Positions 53,327 to 64,000 are shown, counted from the stretch's first letter. The stretch is 64,000 bases of DNA from Terrabacter sp. Root181 (GCF_001428505.1 NZ_LMHU01000005.1:434001-498000); one strand, 5' to 3'. Translations and numbers: made by a program. Notes: generated from the letters alone by a model not told the origin.

Positions 53327-54481
53327 GTGAGCGACAAGGTTGTCGCCGAGCTGCAGGAGCCGACCCCCGCGGTCGGCGACGGTGGCCCGGACATGATCCA
53401 GCTGCTGACCCCCGAGGGTCAGCGCGTGTCCCATCCCGACTACGACAAGTACGTCGCGGACCTGACGCCCGAGGACCTGCGGAGCTTCTACCGCGACCTC
53501 GTCCTCATCCGTCGGCTCGACGCCGAGGGCTACGCCCTCCAGCGCCAGGGCGAGCTCGGTCTGTGGCCCAGCCTGCTCGGCCAGGAGGCCGCCCAGGTCG
53601 GCTCCGGTCGCGCCCTCAGGCCGCACGACTTCGTCTTCCCGACCTACCGCGAGCACGGCGTCGGCTTCGTGCGCGGCATGGACCCGCAGAGCTCGCTGCA
53701 GCTCTTCCGCGGTGTCAGCCAGGGTGGGTGGGACCCGCAGGAGAACAACTTCCACCTCTACACGATCGTCATCGGGGCCCAGGCGCTGCACGCCACCGGC
53801 TACGCGATGGGCGTGCGGATGGACGGCAACGTCGGCACCGGCGACCCCGACCGCGACACGGCCGTCATCTGCTACTTCGGCGACGGCGCCTCCTCGCAGG
53901 GCGACGTCAACGAGGCGTTCGTCTACGCCGCGAGCTTCGATGCCCCCGTGGTCTTCTTCTGCCAGAACAACCAGTGGGCCATCTCCGAGCCCGTCGAGAA
54001 GCAGACCCGCATCCCGCTCTTCCAGCGGGCCCGCGGCTTCGGCTTCCCCGGCGTCCGCGTCGACGGCAACGACATCCTCGCGACGTACGCCGTGACGCAG
54101 CACTGCCTCGACGAGGCCCGCAACGGCAACGGCCCGCTCCTCATCGAGGCCTACACCTACCGCATGGGTGCGCACACGACGGCCGACGACCCGACGAAGT
54201 ACCGCGTCTCGGCCGAGGTCGAGGAGTGGAAGTTCCGCGACCCGATCCTGCGCCTCAAGACCCTCCTCGCCCACGAGGGCATGGCCGACGAGGCCTTCTT
54301 CGTCCGCATCGACGAGGAGGCCGACCAGTTCGCCGCCGAGCTGCGCGAGGGCTGCGTCACGATGGAGACGATGGCCGGCGAGACGATGTGGGACCACGTC
54401 TACGCCGAGGACCACCCGGTCATGGAGGCGGAGCGTGCCGCCTACCTCGCCTACAAGGCGAGCTTCGAGGAGGCGAACTGA
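53327..54481 (+). CDS. bkdA: 2-oxoacid dehydrogenase E1 alpha (branched-chain type)
   Basis: A 384-residue thiamine-diphosphate subunit. The TPP site runs from GDGASSQGDVNEAF to APVVFFCQNNQWAI; the phosphorylation-loop region YRMGAHTTADDPTKYR is conserved. With E1 beta it decarboxylates branched-chain 2-oxo acids (or pyruvate) and passes the acyl group to E2. The length and actinobacterial order E1alpha-E1beta-E2 fit BkdABC better than pyruvate dehydrogenase. GTG start follows GGAG. The stop overlaps the next ATG (TGATG). Confidence 0.88.
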   Translation: MSDKVVAELQEPTPAVGDGGPDMIQLLTPEGQRVSHPDYDKYVADLTPEDLRSFYRDLVLIRRLDAEGYALQRQGELGLWPSLLGQEAAQVGSGRALRPHDFVFPTYREHGVGFVRGMDPQSSLQLFRGVSQGGWDPQENNFHLYTIVIGAQALHATGYAMGVRMDGNVGTGDPDRDTAVICYFGDGASSQGDVNEAFVYAASFDAPVVFFCQNNQWAISEPVEKQTRIPLFQRARGFGFPGVRVDGNDILATYAVTQHCLDEARNGNGPLLIEAYTYRMGAHTTADDPTKYRVSAEVEEWKFRDPILRLKTLLAHEGMADEAFFVRIDEEADQFAAELREGCVTMETMAGETMWDHVYAEDHPVMEAERAAYLAYKASFEEAN

Positions 54482-55473
54482 TGGCCGGCCAGCTCGAGAA
54501 GGTCACGCTCGGCAAGAGCATCACCAACGGCCTGCGCAAGGCCATGGAGGCCGACCCCAAGGTCGTGCTCATCGGTGAGGACATCGGCAAGCTCGGTGGT
54601 GTCTTCCGCATCACCGAGGGCCTGCAGAAGGACTTCGGCGAGGACCGCGTCATCGACAGCCCGCTCGCCGAGTCCGGCATCGTCGGCACCGCGGTCGGCA
54701 TGGCGCTGCGCGGCTACCGCCCCGTCTGCGAGATCCAGTTCGACGGCTTCGTCTACCCAGCCTTCGACCAGATCGTCAGCCAGGTCGCCAAGATGCACGC
54801 CCGCGCCCTCGGGGCGGTCAAGATCCCGATGGTCATCCGCATCCCGTTCGGCGGCGGCATCGGCAGCCCGGAGCACCACTCCGAGAGCCCCGAGGCCTAC
54901 TTCGCCCACACGGCGGGTCTGCGCGTCGTCACGTGCAGCAACCCCGAGGACGCCCACTGGATGATCCAGCAGGCCGTCGCCTGCGACGACCCGGTCATCT
55001 TCTTCGAGCCCAAGCGCCGCTACCACGACCGTGCCGAGTACGACACGACCGCGACCACCGCGCCGCGCGGCCTCTTCGAGGCCAACGTGCTGCGTGAGGG
55101 CACCGACGTGACGCTGCTCGGCTACGGCCCCGTCGTCAAGACGATGCTCGAGTCGGCCGCCGCCGCGGAGGCCGAGGGCACGAGCATCGAGGTCATCGAC
55201 CTGCGCTCGCTCTCGCCGCTGCCGATCGACACGATCGTGGCGTCGGTGCGCAAGACCGGCCGCCTCGTCGTCGTCCAGGAGGCGAGCAGCTTCCTCGGCA
55301 TGGCGTCCGAGATCTCGGCGCAGGTCACGGAGCAGTGCTTCTACGAGCTCGAGGCACCCGTCATCCGGGTCGCCGGCGCGAACATCCCCTACCCGCCGAG
55401 CCGGATGGAGGAGGAGTTCCTCCCCGACCTCGACCGCATCCTCGACGGCGTCGACCGCGCGCTCGCGTACTGA
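54481..55473 (+). CDS. bkdB: 2-oxoacid dehydrogenase E1 beta (branched-chain type)
   Basis: A 330-residue transketolase-fold subunit that completes the E1 active site. IGEDIGKLGGVFRIT, DSPLAESGIVGTAVGMALRG, and IPFGGGIGSPEHHSES with the catalytic His are all present; the C-terminal domain has IDLRSLSPLPIDTIV. It shares one base with the bkdA stop codon, so equal amounts of both subunits are made by coupled translation. E2 follows after 15 nt. Confidence 0.9.
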   Translation: MAGQLEKVTLGKSITNGLRKAMEADPKVVLIGEDIGKLGGVFRITEGLQKDFGEDRVIDSPLAESGIVGTAVGMALRGYRPVCEIQFDGFVYPAFDQIVSQVAKMHARALGAVKIPMVIRIPFGGGIGSPEHHSESPEAYFAHTAGLRVVTCSNPEDAHWMIQQAVACDDPVIFFEPKRRYHDRAEYDTTATTAPRGLFEANVLREGTDVTLLGYGPVVKTMLESAAAAEAEGTSIEVIDLRSLSPLPIDTIVASVRKTGRLVVVQEASSFLGMASEISAQVTEQCFYELEAPVIRVAGANIPYPPSRMEEEFLPDLDRILDGVDRALAY

Positions 55474-55488
55474 GAAGGGCTGCGACAC

Positions 55489-56988
55489 ATGGCAATCAAG
55501 ACGTTCAACCTGCCCGACCCCGGTGAGGGGCTCGTCGAGGCCGAGATCGTGGAGTGGAAGGTGTCGCCCGGCGACACCGTGAAGGTCAACGACATGGTCC
55601 TCGAGATCGAGACCGCGAAGTCGCTCGTCGAGCTGCCCATCCCGTGGGCCGGCACCGTCAAGGAGCTGCTCGTCGAGGTCGGCCAGACCATCGACGTCGG
55701 CACGCCGATCATCTCCATCGACGACGGCAAGGGCGGCGACGAGGCTCCTGCAGCCGCACCGTCGATCCCGGGCGAGAAGGCGGCCGCTGCCGAGGGGGCC
55801 TCCGAGGCGATCCTCGTCGGCTACGGCGCGAAGGCCGGTGCAACGGCCCGTCGCGCGCGCAAGGGCGCTGGCGCTGCCGCTCCCGTGGCTGCCGCTCCCG
55901 TGGCTGCCGCACCGGTGGCTGCCGCTCCGGTGGCTGCCGCGCCGACCGAGACCGAGCAGGTCGCGGCGGCGGCGCCGGTCGCCGAGCCGGCGGCCCCGGC
56001 CGCTCGGGTCGAGTCGCCGGCCCCGGCCGTCACCGGCGCCGGTGCGGCCGGTGGGCGCCCCAAGGCGAAGCCGCCGGTGCGCAAGCTCGCCAAGGACCTC
56101 GGTATCGACCTCGCGTCGGTCACGCCGACCGGTGTCGACGGCATCATCACGCGCGACGACGTCACGAACCACGTCAGCGCAACTGCCATGAACGGCCTTG
56201 CGGCACAGGCCGACTCGGCCGCGCCGGTCGCCACGACCCCGGTGGCACCGCGTACGCCGTTCGGCTCGGGGGAGCGCGAGGAGCGCACGCCCATCAAGGG
56301 CGTCCGCAAGATGACGGCGCAGGCGATGGTCGGCTCTGCCTTCACCGCGCCCCACGTCACCGAGTGGATCACCATCGACGTCACGAAGACGATGGAGCTC
56401 GTCGACCGCCTCAAGGGCAGCCGCGAGTTCACGGACGTCAAGGTCACGCCGCTGCTCGTGCTCGCGAAGGCGCTCGTCCTCGCGGTCAAGCGCAACCCGG
56501 GCATGAACGCGACGTGGGACGAGGCCGCCCAGGAGATCGTCCAGAAGAACTACGTCAACCTCGGCATCGCCGCGGCGACCCCGCGTGGCCTGATCGTCCC
56601 GAACATCAAGGACGCCCACGCCATGACGATGCTCGAGCTGGCGCAGGCCATCGGCCAGCTCACGGCGACGGCTCGTGAGGGCCGCACGCAGCCGGCGGAG
56701 ATGTCCGGCGGCACGATGACGATCACCAACGTCGGCGTCTTCGGCGTCGACAGTGGCACCCCGATCATCAACCCGGGGGAGTCGGCGATCGTGTGCTTCG
56801 GCGCGATCCGCAAGCAGCCGTGGGTCGTCACGGATGCCGACGGCAACGACGAGATCGCGATCCGCCACGTCACGCAGCTCGCGGTGAGCTTCGACCACCG
56901 TCTCATCGACGGTGAGCTCGGCAGCCGCTTCCTGTCCGACCTGGCAGCCATCCTCGCCGACCCCGCCCAGGCCCTCGTCTGGGGCTGA
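55489..56988 (+). CDS. bkdC: 2-oxoacid dehydrogenase E2, dihydrolipoyl acyltransferase
   Basis: A 499-residue subunit. A single lipoyl domain at residues 1-80 has its lipoyl lysine in LEIETAKSLVE (Lys44). An Ala/Pro/Val hinge (130-180), made by a 15-bp tandem repeat, leads to the E1/E3-binding domain PPVRKLAKDLGIDLASVTPT (about 194-228). The acyltransferase domain ends with the catalytic VSFDHRLIDGELG near 470. E3 is not encoded here. The motif ETAKS rather than ETDKA is common in actinobacterial Bkd E2 proteins. Confidence 0.9.
   Translation: MAIKTFNLPDPGEGLVEAEIVEWKVSPGDTVKVNDMVLEIETAKSLVELPIPWAGTVKELLVEVGQTIDVGTPIISIDDGKGGDEAPAAAPSIPGEKAAAAEGASEAILVGYGAKAGATARRARKGAGAAAPVAAAPVAAAPVAAAPVAAAPTETEQVAAAAPVAEPAAPAARVESPAPAVTGAGAAGGRPKAKPPVRKLAKDLGIDLASVTPTGVDGIITRDDVTNHVSATAMNGLAAQADSAAPVATTPVAPRTPFGSGEREERTPIKGVRKMTAQAMVGSAFTAPHVTEWITIDVTKTMELVDRLKGSREFTDVKVTPLLVLAKALVLAVKRNPGMNATWDEAAQEIVQKNYVNLGIAAATPRGLIVPNIKDAHAMTMLELAQAIGQLTATAREGRTQPAEMSGGTMTITNVGVFGVDSGTPIINPGESAIVCFGAIRKQPWVVTDADGNDEIAIRHVTQLAVSFDHRLIDGELGSRFLSDLAAILADPAQALVWG
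55873..55944 (+). repeat. 15-bp tandem repeat coding for the E2 hinge
   Basis: About 4.8 copies of GCTGCCGCTCCCGTG, giving repeated Ala-Ala-Pro-Val. Near-identical units suggest slippage; hinge length may vary between strains. Confidence 0.8.
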
Positions 56989-57000
56989 CCCGTCCAACCG

Positions 57001-57040
57001 TCGAAAGGCCACGATCCGGTCCCGGTTCGTGGCCTTTCGA
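57001..57040. terminator. Perfect 14-bp hairpin of the TCGA-GGCC family
   Basis: TCGAAAGGCCACGA (57001-57014) pairs with TCGTGGCCTTTCGA (57027-57040) around a 12-nt loop, between the convergent bkdC and SDR genes. A two-way terminator is likely. Confidence 0.75.
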
Positions 57041-57062
57041 TCTGAGAGGGGGGCGTGTCGGG

Positions 57063-57884
57063 TCAGCCGGAGACGGCGCGCCTCATGACGGCGTCCATCG
57101 CGCGGTCGGGCAGGAGCCGGCGGGCGGTCACGATGGCACGTGCGCCCTTGCCCGCCGGGTAGCGGGCGGCCGGGTTGGCGGCCTCGAGGGCCTTGAGCAC
57201 CTTCTCGGCCACGGCCTCGGGTCCCGAGCTCATCCGTGGGGTGTCGACCCGCTCGAACATGACTGCCATCCGGCGCGCCAGGTCCTCGTAGACCGTGCCG
57301 ACGGACCGCTCGACCATGCTCTCGCGGGCGATGGTGTTCCACTCCGAGATGATCGGGCCGGGCTCGACGATGACGACGTCGATGCCGAACGGCGCGAGCT
57401 CGATGCGGAGGCTGTCGCTGAACCCCTCGACCGCGAACTTCGTCGCGTGGTACCACGCGCCGAGCGGCTCGTAGATCTTGCCGCCGATGCTGGAGATGTT
57501 GACGATCCGGCCGCGACGCCGGGTGCGCATGTGCGGCGTGACGAGCTGCGTCAGCCGCGCCAGCCCGAAGACGTTGACCTCGAACTGACGCCGCGCCTCC
57601 TCGATCGGGACGTGCTCGACCGGGCCGTAGGAGCCGTAGCCGGCGTTGTTGACGAGGGCGTCGACCTGCCCCTGCTCGGTGATGATCCGGTCGATGCCGG
57701 CGACCATCGACGCGTCGTCCGTGACGTCCATCGCGAAGGGGATGATGCCGCGGGACTCCAGCGCGGCCATGCGCTCGACCCGGCGGGCGACGGCATACAC
57801 CGTCCACCCGGACTCGACGAGGTGGACGGCGATGGACTCGCCGATGCCGGAGGACGCGCCGGTGACGAGGGCTACCTTGCTCAT
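57063..57884 (-). CDS. Short-chain dehydrogenase/reductase
   Basis: A 273-residue classical SDR. The NAD(P) motif TGASSGIGES starts at residue 8, the structural NNAGYGSYG near 80, catalytic Ser in ISSIGGKIYEP and the Tyr-Lys pair in YHATKFAVEGF. It should oxidise or reduce a hydroxyl or keto group; substrate is unknown. ATG is fixed by TACGGT exactly 6 nt upstream. It converges on bkdC. Confidence 0.9.
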   Translation of the reverse strand: MSKVALVTGASSGIGESIAVHLVESGWTVYAVARRVERMAALESRGIIPFAMDVTDDASMVAGIDRIITEQGQVDALVNNAGYGSYGPVEHVPIEEARRQFEVNVFGLARLTQLVTPHMRTRRRGRIVNISSIGGKIYEPLGAWYHATKFAVEGFSDSLRIELAPFGIDVVIVEPGPIISEWNTIARESMVERSVGTVYEDLARRMAVMFERVDTPRMSSGPEAVAEKVLKALEAANPAARYPAGKGARAIVTARRLLPDRAMDAVMRRAVSG

Positions 57885-57890
57885 CCCGAC

Positions 57891-57896
57891 ACCGTA
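57891..57896 (-). promoter_or_regulatory. -10 element for a leaderless SDR mRNA
   Basis: TACGGT ends exactly 6 nt before the ATG. Confidence 0.45.
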
Positions 57897-57974
57897 TGCG
57901 GCGTGGCCGGCACCCGAGCGCGCGGCCACCTCCCAGCGTGGCGGGCCGACCGGCATACGCCATCTCGCTCCCGA

Positions 57975-58084
57975 CCGTCGAGAGGGCACGTCGGACGGCC
58001 CGGACGCAGCCGAGAGGCCAGCTCTCGGCGACGAGAACTGGCCTCTCGATGTGTCGGAGGCGGTCACTGGTGGCCTCTCGACGG
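57975..58084. repeat. Nested TCGAGAGGCC palindromes downstream of the MFS gene
   Basis: CGAGAGGCCAG (58011-58021) pairs with CTGGCCTCTCG (58038-58048); an outer pair CCGTCGAGAGGGCAC (57975-57989) with GTGGCCTCTCGACGG (58070-58084) matches with one or two exceptions. The block follows the stop of the DHA2 exporter gene. Confidence 0.7.
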
Positions 58085-58107
58085 GGTAGGTCGGGTGCGT
58101 CGCGCGG

Positions 58108-60284
<2,177 letters not shown>

Positions 60285-60314
60285 CCCATGCACGGAACGT
60301 GACACCATGAGGGA

Positions 60315-60923
60315 ATGAGCACGGACCTGCTGAACGACGAGTCGTGCGGCCTGCGCGAGCGCAAGAAGCGCGAGACCCGCCGCGCGCTCAACCTCGCCGC
60401 CCTGGACCTCGTCGAGGAGAGGGGCTTCGCCGCCGTCACCACCGAGGAGATCGCGGCCCGTGCCGGCGTCAGCGCCCGCACCTTCTTCAACTACTTCCCC
60501 TCGAAGGAGGCCGCCGTCATCGGCACGACGGCCGAGGAGCTCGAGGCGTATGCCGCCGCGCTGGAGGAGGACGTCGAGGGCGAGTCGCCGCTCGAGTCCC
60601 TGCGCCGGATCCTCGCCGGCATGCTCGCGCCGGCGTCGATCGACCGCGAGCTGCGGGCCCGCCGTCGCCGCATCCTGCTCGGCGAGCCGTCGCTCGCACC
60701 GGCCCTCGTGGGCAACAACATCCGCATCGAGAACGCCCTGACGGGTGCCCTCGAGCGGCGCCTCGGCGTCGAGCCGGGCGCCTCCCTCGAGGCGCGCCTC
60801 ACCGTGGCCGTGGCCATCGCCGCCGTGCGGGCCTGCATCGAGCACCAGCAGAACGGCGGCTCCGGCCGTCTCGAGCGCAACATCGACCAGGCCTTCGACC
60901 GGATTGCCGCCGGCCTGCGCTGA
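60315..60923 (+). CDS. TetR-family repressor of the DHA2 exporter
   Basis: A 202-residue regulator. The helix-turn-helix reads VTTEEIAARAGVSARTFFNY, followed by FPSKEAAVIG; the rest is the all-helical ligand domain. Divergent from the exporter gene with overlapping operators between them, the classical arrangement for drug-induced efflux. CACCAT ends 6 nt before the ATG. Confidence 0.92.
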   Translation: MSTDLLNDESCGLRERKKRETRRALNLAALDLVEERGFAAVTTEEIAARAGVSARTFFNYFPSKEAAVIGTTAEELEAYAAALEEDVEGESPLESLRRILAGMLAPASIDRELRARRRRILLGEPSLAPALVGNNIRIENALTGALERRLGVEPGASLEARLTVAVAIAAVRACIEHQQNGGSGRLERNIDQAFDRIAAGLR

Positions 60924-60958
60924 GCGGCCTCAGCGCTGAGTTGCCGCCGGCGCAGGCG

Positions 60959-61321
60959 TCACTGGACGTCGCGCCCGGCCTCGCGCACGGCCTCGCGCAC
61001 GGGGGCGAGGTGCGGGGAGTCGTCAGTCATCCGCAGCCGCGGACGGCGCCGGGAGAGGTCGATGAAGTCGCCGACGCGCAGCCCGGCCTCCAGGGGGTGG
61101 CGGAAGCGCACCTCACGGCGCACCACGTAACGGTTGCGCCGGCCCTCGCGGTGCCGAGTGATGACGCGTGCGCCCTCGAGGTCGGACACGATCTGTTGGA
61201 CGGCCCGCTCGGTGATCCCGACGCTCGACGCGACCTCCTTGAGCAGCATGTCGGGGTCGTCCGCAAGGCAGACCAGGACATGTCCGTGGTTCGAGAGGAA
61301 GGTCCATCCGTTCCTGCTCAT
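60959..61321 (-). CDS. Winged-helix (MarR/ArsR-like) regulator
   Basis: A 120-residue DNA-binding protein: HGHVLVCLADDPDMLLKEVA, then SVGITERAVQQIVSDLEGAR (recognition helix) and a wing HREGRRNRYVVRR. The C-terminal 45 residues are short, with no ligand domain. Family and target are not clear. The ATG is fixed by TACCGT exactly 6 nt upstream. It is divergent from the multicopper oxidase gene, with 299 nt between them. Confidence 0.82.
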   Translation of the reverse strand: MSRNGWTFLSNHGHVLVCLADDPDMLLKEVASSVGITERAVQQIVSDLEGARVITRHREGRRNRYVVRREVRFRHPLEAGLRVGDFIDLSRRRPRLRMTDDSPHLAPVREAVREAGRDVQ

Positions 61322-61327
61322 ACTTCG

Positions 61328-61333
61328 ACGGTA
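61328..61333 (-). promoter_or_regulatory. -10 element for a leaderless regulator mRNA
   Basis: TACCGT ends exactly 6 nt before the ATG at 61321. Confidence 0.5.
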
Positions 61334-61572
61334 GAACCGGTTCGGGCACGCGGCGCGAAAAGGCGAAGAGTGCTTCGTCACACCTGTTCGTCGAATGCGG
61401 ATTTCGTCCGCTTCTGGGCCCTGTGGAGAGTCCCGGTTCGTCAATTCTGCGCATGAATGCACTGGAATGAGAACAGGCGAAGTCCACTTCCGGAATCCGT
61501 TGTGGCGCAAAAGATTTCGCACTTTCAATGCTCGGGAAGCGCCCATTGTCGTCCCCGATCCTGTCTAGCCTT

Positions 61573-61603
61573 TGTGAATTCGCAGATCATGCGATGTTTC
61601 ACA
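61573..61603. promoter_or_regulatory. TGTGAA/TTCACA dyad before the multicopper oxidase gene
   Basis: TGTGAA (61573-61578) and TTCACA (61598-61603) face each other with 19 nt between them, just upstream of the ATG at 61621. The whole spacer 61322-61620 is richer in A+T than its surroundings. It also holds TAGCCT near 61565, a possible -10. Confidence 0.35.
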
Positions 61604-61620
61604 GGCAGGTGGGGAAGAAG

Positions 61621-64000
61621 ATGCCAAGCAGTAGTCCGAGAAGATGGTTGTCGGCGATCATTGCCAGTGCCGCGACGGTGCTGGCGTTGGGCATGCAGGC
61701 GGGGGTGGTGCCGGCCACGGTCGCGGCGGCGTCGCCACCGACGGGCTCCACGGACGCCTCGAAGGTGCCCCACTACTTCGGGCCGTGGCCGAACTGGGCC
61801 AACAGCCCGCTGACGCTGCCGACCGCGACGGTGAGCATCACCGACGGCGGCACCGGCACGGGCGCAGTCGCCGTCGCGCAGGTGAACCCCGACGGGACGA
61901 TCGGAGCGATCACCCTGACGTCGCCCGGTCATGACTACTCGGCACCGACCGTCACCATCAACGCCCCGACCAGCTCGGGTGGGACGCAGGCGACGGCCAC
62001 GGCGGCTGTCAAGACGAGCGGCGCGGTCGTGTCGGCATCCGTCACCGCTGCCGGAGGCGGCTACTCGGGCTTCGCCGCCTCCGTGACGGGAGACGGAACC
62101 GGCGCGACGGTCACGCCCTCAGGTGGCGTCGACGCCGTGGCAGTGACGGACGGCGGGACGGGATACACCATGCCCACCGTCCTCTTCGACCTCCCGGACG
62201 ACCCGAGCGGCGCGCGGGCGACCGGTCACGTCGAGCAGGCGGACCTCGTCGGCGGCGTGGTCCAGAAGGTCATCGTTGACGACCCGGGCTCCGGTTACTC
62301 GGCCGCGCCGGGTCTCAAGATCCTCGACGGGACGCTCTCCGACCCGATAAGCGGGTCGACCCCCGCCACCGCGACCGCGACGCTCAAGCTCGTCGCGCTC
62401 GCCGTGGACGTCCCGGGCTCCGGCTACACCGCGGCGACGGTGAGTGTGACGGACCCGACCGGAACCGGCACGGGCGCCACCGGAACCCTGACGACCGACG
62501 TCGGTTCGCTCGAGTCGATCACCCTCACGGACGGCGGCAGCGGCTACCTGACCGCCGGGATCAAGAAGTTCCAGGATGTCCTGCCGGTCGCGTGCAACCC
62601 GGGCACCACCGGCGCCGGATGCCCCGCCGCCCCCCAGGCGCTGGGCGTGGACGCGGCCATGGGTCCCGCCGACAAGTTCATCCCGCTCGCTGTCCCGGAG
62701 GCAAAGACATACAACGGCAAGGTCGCCGACGAGTACGTCATCGGCCTCGTGCAGTACCGGACGAAGTTCTCCTCGGACCTTCCCGCCACCCTCGTGCGCG
62801 GTTACGTCCAGCTGTCGACCACCGCGGTGCCCGGCCAGAAGGTGGCCCTCTTCAACGAGCTGCAGAACGGTGACAAGCAGGAGATCTCCGGCTACACCGG
62901 CGTCACCGCTCCGCAGTGGCTGGGCCCGATCATCGCGGCGACGAAGGACCGCCCCGTGCGCATCGTCTTCCGCGACCTGCTGCCCACCGGCGCCGACGGC
63001 GACCTCTTCCTGCCCACCGACAGCTCGATGATGGGCTCCGGCATGGGCCCGATGGACATGGCCGCTCCCACCGACGACGCCACCGTGACCGACCAGGTCC
63101 GCAACCCCGAGTGCACCCAGGAGCCCAAGGCTTCAGCGTGCTTCAAGGACAACCGCGCCACCCTGCACCTCCACGGCGGCACGACACCGTGGATCAGCGA
63201 CGGGACGCCCCACCAGTGGATCACCCCCGCCGGTGAGGACAAGTCGTGGCCGCAGGGCGTCAGCGTGCAGAACGTGCCCGACATGCTCGACAACCCGGCG
63301 GACCCCGCGTCCGTGACCTGCAAGGCGACGGACGACGGGTGCTCGACGTTCTACTACACCAACCAGCCGAGCGCGCGGATGATGTTCTACCACGACCACT
63401 CGTGGGGGATCACCCGGCTGAACGTGTATGCCGGTGAGGCTGCCGGCTACACCATCACCGACAACACGGAGAAGGCCCTGGTCAACGCCGGGCTCATCCC
63501 CACGGCCGCCGACACCCTCCCGCTCATCGTCCAGGACCGGACCTTCGTGCCCGGGGACGAGCAGCTCAAGGACTCGGTCGACGCCAACGGCAAGATCACG
63601 GCATACGGCCAGGACCCGACCTGGGACGCCACACGGTGGGGCACCAAGGGCAGCTTCTGGTATCACCACGTGTACATGCCCGCCCAGAACCCGGGTGACG
63701 CCGGTGGCATGAGCAGCTACGGACGCTGGATGTACGGCCCGTGGTTCTGGCCACCAGCCACCGGCACGACGTACGGGCCGATCGCGAACCCGTACTACGA
63801 CCCGTCCTGCAACCTCGACGACCCGTCGACGTGGACGTACCAGACGGACCCGTTCTGCGAGCCGGAGCAGATCCCCGGGACGCCCAACGTCTCGGCCGGG
63901 ATGGAGCAGTTCAACGACACCCCGATCGTCAACGGTGTCGCCTACCCGACCGTGACCCTGCAGCCGAAGACCTATCGGATGCGGATGCTCAACGCCGCGA
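61621..64000 (+). CDS. Large secreted multicopper oxidase with Gly-rich beta repeats (gene runs off right edge)
   Basis: 793 residues are visible and the frame is open at the window end. The signal peptide carries twin arginines (SPRRWLSAI) and an Ala-rich core, so Tat export is likely. Residues of about 50-310 hold some six repeats of a GGxGYxxxxV pattern (GGTGYTMPTV, GSGYSAAPGL, GSGYTAATVSV, GSGYLTAGI). Copper-binding motifs follow: LHLHGG (His516, His518) and FYHDHSWG (His591, His593). FYHDHSWGITRLNVYAGEAA resembles large laccase/manganese-oxidase-like enzymes. The C-terminal type 1 copper site is outside the window. GGGGAAG lies before the ATG. Confidence 0.85.
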   Translation, partial: MPSSSPRRWLSAIIASAATVLALGMQAGVVPATVAAASPPTGSTDASKVPHYFGPWPNWANSPLTLPTATVSITDGGTGTGAVAVAQVNPDGTIGAITLTSPGHDYSAPTVTINAPTSSGGTQATATAAVKTSGAVVSASVTAAGGGYSGFAASVTGDGTGATVTPSGGVDAVAVTDGGTGYTMPTVLFDLPDDPSGARATGHVEQADLVGGVVQKVIVDDPGSGYSAAPGLKILDGTLSDPISGSTPATATATLKLVALAVDVPGSGYTAATVSVTDPTGTGTGATGTLTTDVGSLESITLTDGGSGYLTAGIKKFQDVLPVACNPGTTGAGCPAAPQALGVDAAMGPADKFIPLAVPEAKTYNGKVADEYVIGLVQYRTKFSSDLPATLVRGYVQLSTTAVPGQKVALFNELQNGDKQEISGYTGVTAPQWLGPIIAATKDRPVRIVFRDLLPTGADGDLFLPTDSSMMGSGMGPMDMAAPTDDATVTDQVRNPECTQEPKASACFKDNRATLHLHGGTTPWISDGTPHQWITPAGEDKSWPQGVSVQNVPDMLDNPADPASVTCKATDDGCSTFYYTNQPSARMMFYHDHSWGITRLNVYAGEAAGYTITDNTEKALVNAGLIPTAADTLPLIVQDRTFVPGDEQLKDSVDANGKITAYGQDPTWDATRWGTKGSFWYHHVYMPAQNPGDAGGMSSYGRWMYGPWFWPPATGTTYGPIANPYYDPSCNLDDPSTWTYQTDPFCEPEQIPGTPNVSAGMEQFNDTPIVNGVAYPTVTLQPKTYRMRMLNAA

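Noticed and set aside
54451-57963. Open frame of 1170 codons on the minus strand
   Set aside because: Antisense to bkdB, bkdC and part of the SDR region; low-complexity product, whereas the plus-strand genes have full catalytic motifs.

Overview
The window is 64 kb of very GC-rich DNA (over 70 % G+C by eye) with actinobacterial gene content: cydABDC, a BlaI/M56 pair, SbcCD, a Bkd-type 2-oxoacid dehydrogenase, PaaK/PaaN, a DDN-family protein and many GTG starts. Gene content and style suggest a Micrococcales chromosome, perhaps Intrasporangiaceae. That placement is inference. I saw no rRNA, tRNA, CRISPR array, insertion sequence or prophage.

Left edge (1-7.9 kb): the distal end of an extracellular contractile injection system (eCIS) operon. 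Five genes are coupled by 4-bp overlaps: the C-terminus of a tape-measure-like protein, an AAA+ ATPase, a 1704-residue eCIS-core (DUF4157-like) protein that has lost the HExxH motif, a leucine-rich-repeat protein and a small unknown protein. A hairpin ends the operon, facing purB. This is the most interesting locus, and its structural genes lie off the left side of the window.

8-15 kb: purB, two two-domain VOC proteins, a low-molecular-weight tyrosine phosphatase, a SnoaL-like protein, an MFS exporter and galE. 15-23.2 kb: a BlaI-type repressor with an M56 membrane protease, then cydABDC (bd oxidase and its ABC assembly exporter) and a divergent GntR regulator. cydD carries palindromic DNA inside its reading frame. 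23.2-31.7 kb: a secreted dipeptidase-like protein with a discoidin domain, a DUF402 protein, paaK, an amino-acid ABC transporter and a truncated ScyD/ScyE-like remnant. 31.8-40.2 kb: a DEAD-box helicase with an RG-rich tail, the phenylacetate genes paaI-paaH-paaN, an MFS protein, a TetR/VOC divergent pair with a clear operator, and a DUF1304 protein. 40.3-48.2 kb: sbcDC, a RibD-C reductase, YvlD, pfkA and hisC. 48.3-50.6 kb: three tandem overlapping paralogous membrane proteins sharing a WSWG motif, function unknown. 50.7-57 kb: VOC, DDN-family and ATPase genes, then bkdABC. 57-61.3 kb: an SDR, a DHA2 drug exporter with its divergent TetR and operator, and a winged-helix regulator. 61.6-64 kb: a large secreted multicopper oxidase that runs off the right edge.

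Three patterns recur across the window. (1) At least thirteen genes have a -10-like hexamer exactly 6 nt before the start codon, the geometry of leaderless transcription. (2) A family of inverted repeats built on TCGAGTGGCC/TCGAGAGGCC lies at gene 3' ends. (3) The heptamer GGCATAC/GTATGCC occurs about 37 times, several-fold more than base composition predicts.
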